DNA of 64,000 bases, taken from positions 124,001 through 188,000 of the forward strand of contig NZ_CP031415.1 in the NCBI RefSeq assembly GCF_003367315.1. Direction: 5' to 3'. This document shows, piece after piece, positions 63,568-64,000 of this stretch. Under the pieces are notes generated by a model, which ran no database searches, had not been told where the DNA came from, and was given only the letters and a program-made list of their open reading frames with translations. The position numbers and the translations under genes were made by a program. Each line of letters begins with the position of its first letter. The first letter of the stretch is position 1. Origin of the DNA: Saccharospirillum mangrovi (GTDB lineage Bacteria; Pseudomonadota; Gammaproteobacteria; Pseudomonadales; Natronospirillaceae).

Positions 63568-64000
63568 ATGACTTATACCGCTGCGGAAAACCGCTACGAA
63601 TCGATGCTCTACAACCGCTGCGGCCGCAGCGGCTTGAAACTGCCGGCCATCTCACTCGGCCTGTGGCACAACTTTGGCGACAACGTACCCTTCGACAACG
63701 CCCAGGCGATCTGTCGCCGCGCCTTCGACCTGGGCATTACCCATTTCGATCTGGCGAATAATTACGGCCCACCGCCGGGTTCAGCCGAACGCAATTTCGG
63801 CCAGATTTTGAAAACCGATTTCGCGCCCTACCGCGACGAATTGGTGATCTCCACCAAAGCCGGTTACGACATGTGGCCCGGCCCGTACGGCAGTTGGGGC
63901 AGCCGCAAATACTTGTTGGCGAGTCTCGACCAAAGTCTGGAACGGATGGGGCTGGATTATGTCGATATTTTCTATTCGCACCGCGTCGACCCGGACACCC
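63568..64000 (+). CDS. gpr: Aldo/keto reductase, YghZ/Gpr-like (partial, cut by window end)
   Basis: The first 144 codons of an aldo/keto reductase (NRCGRSGLKLPAISLGLWHNFGDNVP; FDLGITHFDLANNYGPPPGSAE; LVISTKAGYDMWPGPYG). The Asp and Tyr of the catalytic tetrad (DLANNY) and the Lys (STKAG) are visible. It matches L-glyceraldehyde 3-phosphate reductase YghZ. The gene runs off the end of the window. GGAG lies about twelve bases above the ATG. Confidence 0.88.
   Translation, partial: MTYTAAENRYESMLYNRCGRSGLKLPAISLGLWHNFGDNVPFDNAQAICRRAFDLGITHFDLANNYGPPPGSAERNFGQILKTDFAPYRDELVISTKAGYDMWPGPYGSWGSRKYLLASLDQSLERMGLDYVDIFYSHRVDPDT

Noticed and set aside
1-64000. CRISPR arrays, tRNA or rRNA genes, insertion sequences
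   Set aside because: No regularly spaced direct repeats, no tRNA cloverleaf signatures in intergenic regions and no transposase genes were seen.

Overview
This window is a compact, high-GC, gene-dense stretch of bacterial chromosome. The ygfB-pepP block diverging from zapA-ssrS-fau, the GspE/CheA/MCP style of the signalling genes, the VC_2705-type symporter with its DUF4212 subunit, and a BacNaV-type sodium channel all point to a motile, probably marine or halophilic gammaproteobacterium, perhaps near the Oceanospirillales. That placement is inference; no 16S or core phylogenetic marker was compared.

Layout. 1-9.5 kb: chemosensory cluster 1 (response regulator-PP2C-ATPase, CheY, CheA, CheW, PAS-containing MCP, CheR, CheD, CheB), closed by a convergent REC-HDOD gene. 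10.7-15.9 kb: housekeeping, with pepP and ygfB on the minus strand and a ZapB-like gene, zapA, 6S RNA, fau and an EVE gene on the plus strand. 15.2-23 kb: ElyC/DUF218, ModF-like ABC protein, a divergent GNAT-C39 peptidase / RLAN-type ATP-grasp pair, a hybrid histidine kinase with a periplasmic SUOX-fold partner, and a deoxyinosine glycosylase. 23.2-30.6 kb: M32 carboxypeptidase, then a more AT-rich accessory stretch (three GNAT genes, a Phd/ParE-type toxin-antitoxin pair, two small orphan genes), uvrD, and a divergent pair of phage-like regulators. 30.7-41.2 kb: a GGDEF-EAL protein, a small conserved protein, an orphan TRAP binding protein and three orphan membrane chemoreceptors. 41.4-48.1 kb: DUF4212/SSS symporter with DUF294-CBS and exonuclease genes, MerR, SDR and ParA. 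48.4-57.3 kb: chemosensory cluster 2 (short MCP, CheY, STAS, CheA, MCP, CheW, CheR, CheD, CheB). 57.3-64 kb: voltage-gated sodium channel, DUF2007, ABC exporter, membrane acyltransferase, serine hydrolase, thioesterase and a truncated aldo/keto reductase.

How it works together. Signal transduction dominates: two complete adaptation-capable chemosensory pathways, three further receptors, a GGDEF-EAL protein, a hybrid kinase and a HDOD regulator. Neither cluster has a separate cheZ or any flagellar gene. The first receptor-like gene of cluster 2 carries, after a receptor signalling tip, a segment matching the catalytic helix of the CheY-P phosphatase CheZ. The CheA of cluster 2 has two tandem 24-residue repeats of the MshEN (c-di-GMP-binding) type, and the CheA of cluster 1 has four G-[FY]-G-F-F repeats where a P2 domain would normally be. 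The PP2C regulator of cluster 1 and the STAS protein of cluster 2 look like two halves of a partner-switching module. The receptor encoded inside each cluster ends in a CheR/CheB tether-like pentapeptide (EWESF, DYVRF), while the three orphan receptors do not.

Starts were moved from the longest reading frame to an internal codon wherever a Shine-Dalgarno site or family length argued for it; the reasons are given per gene.
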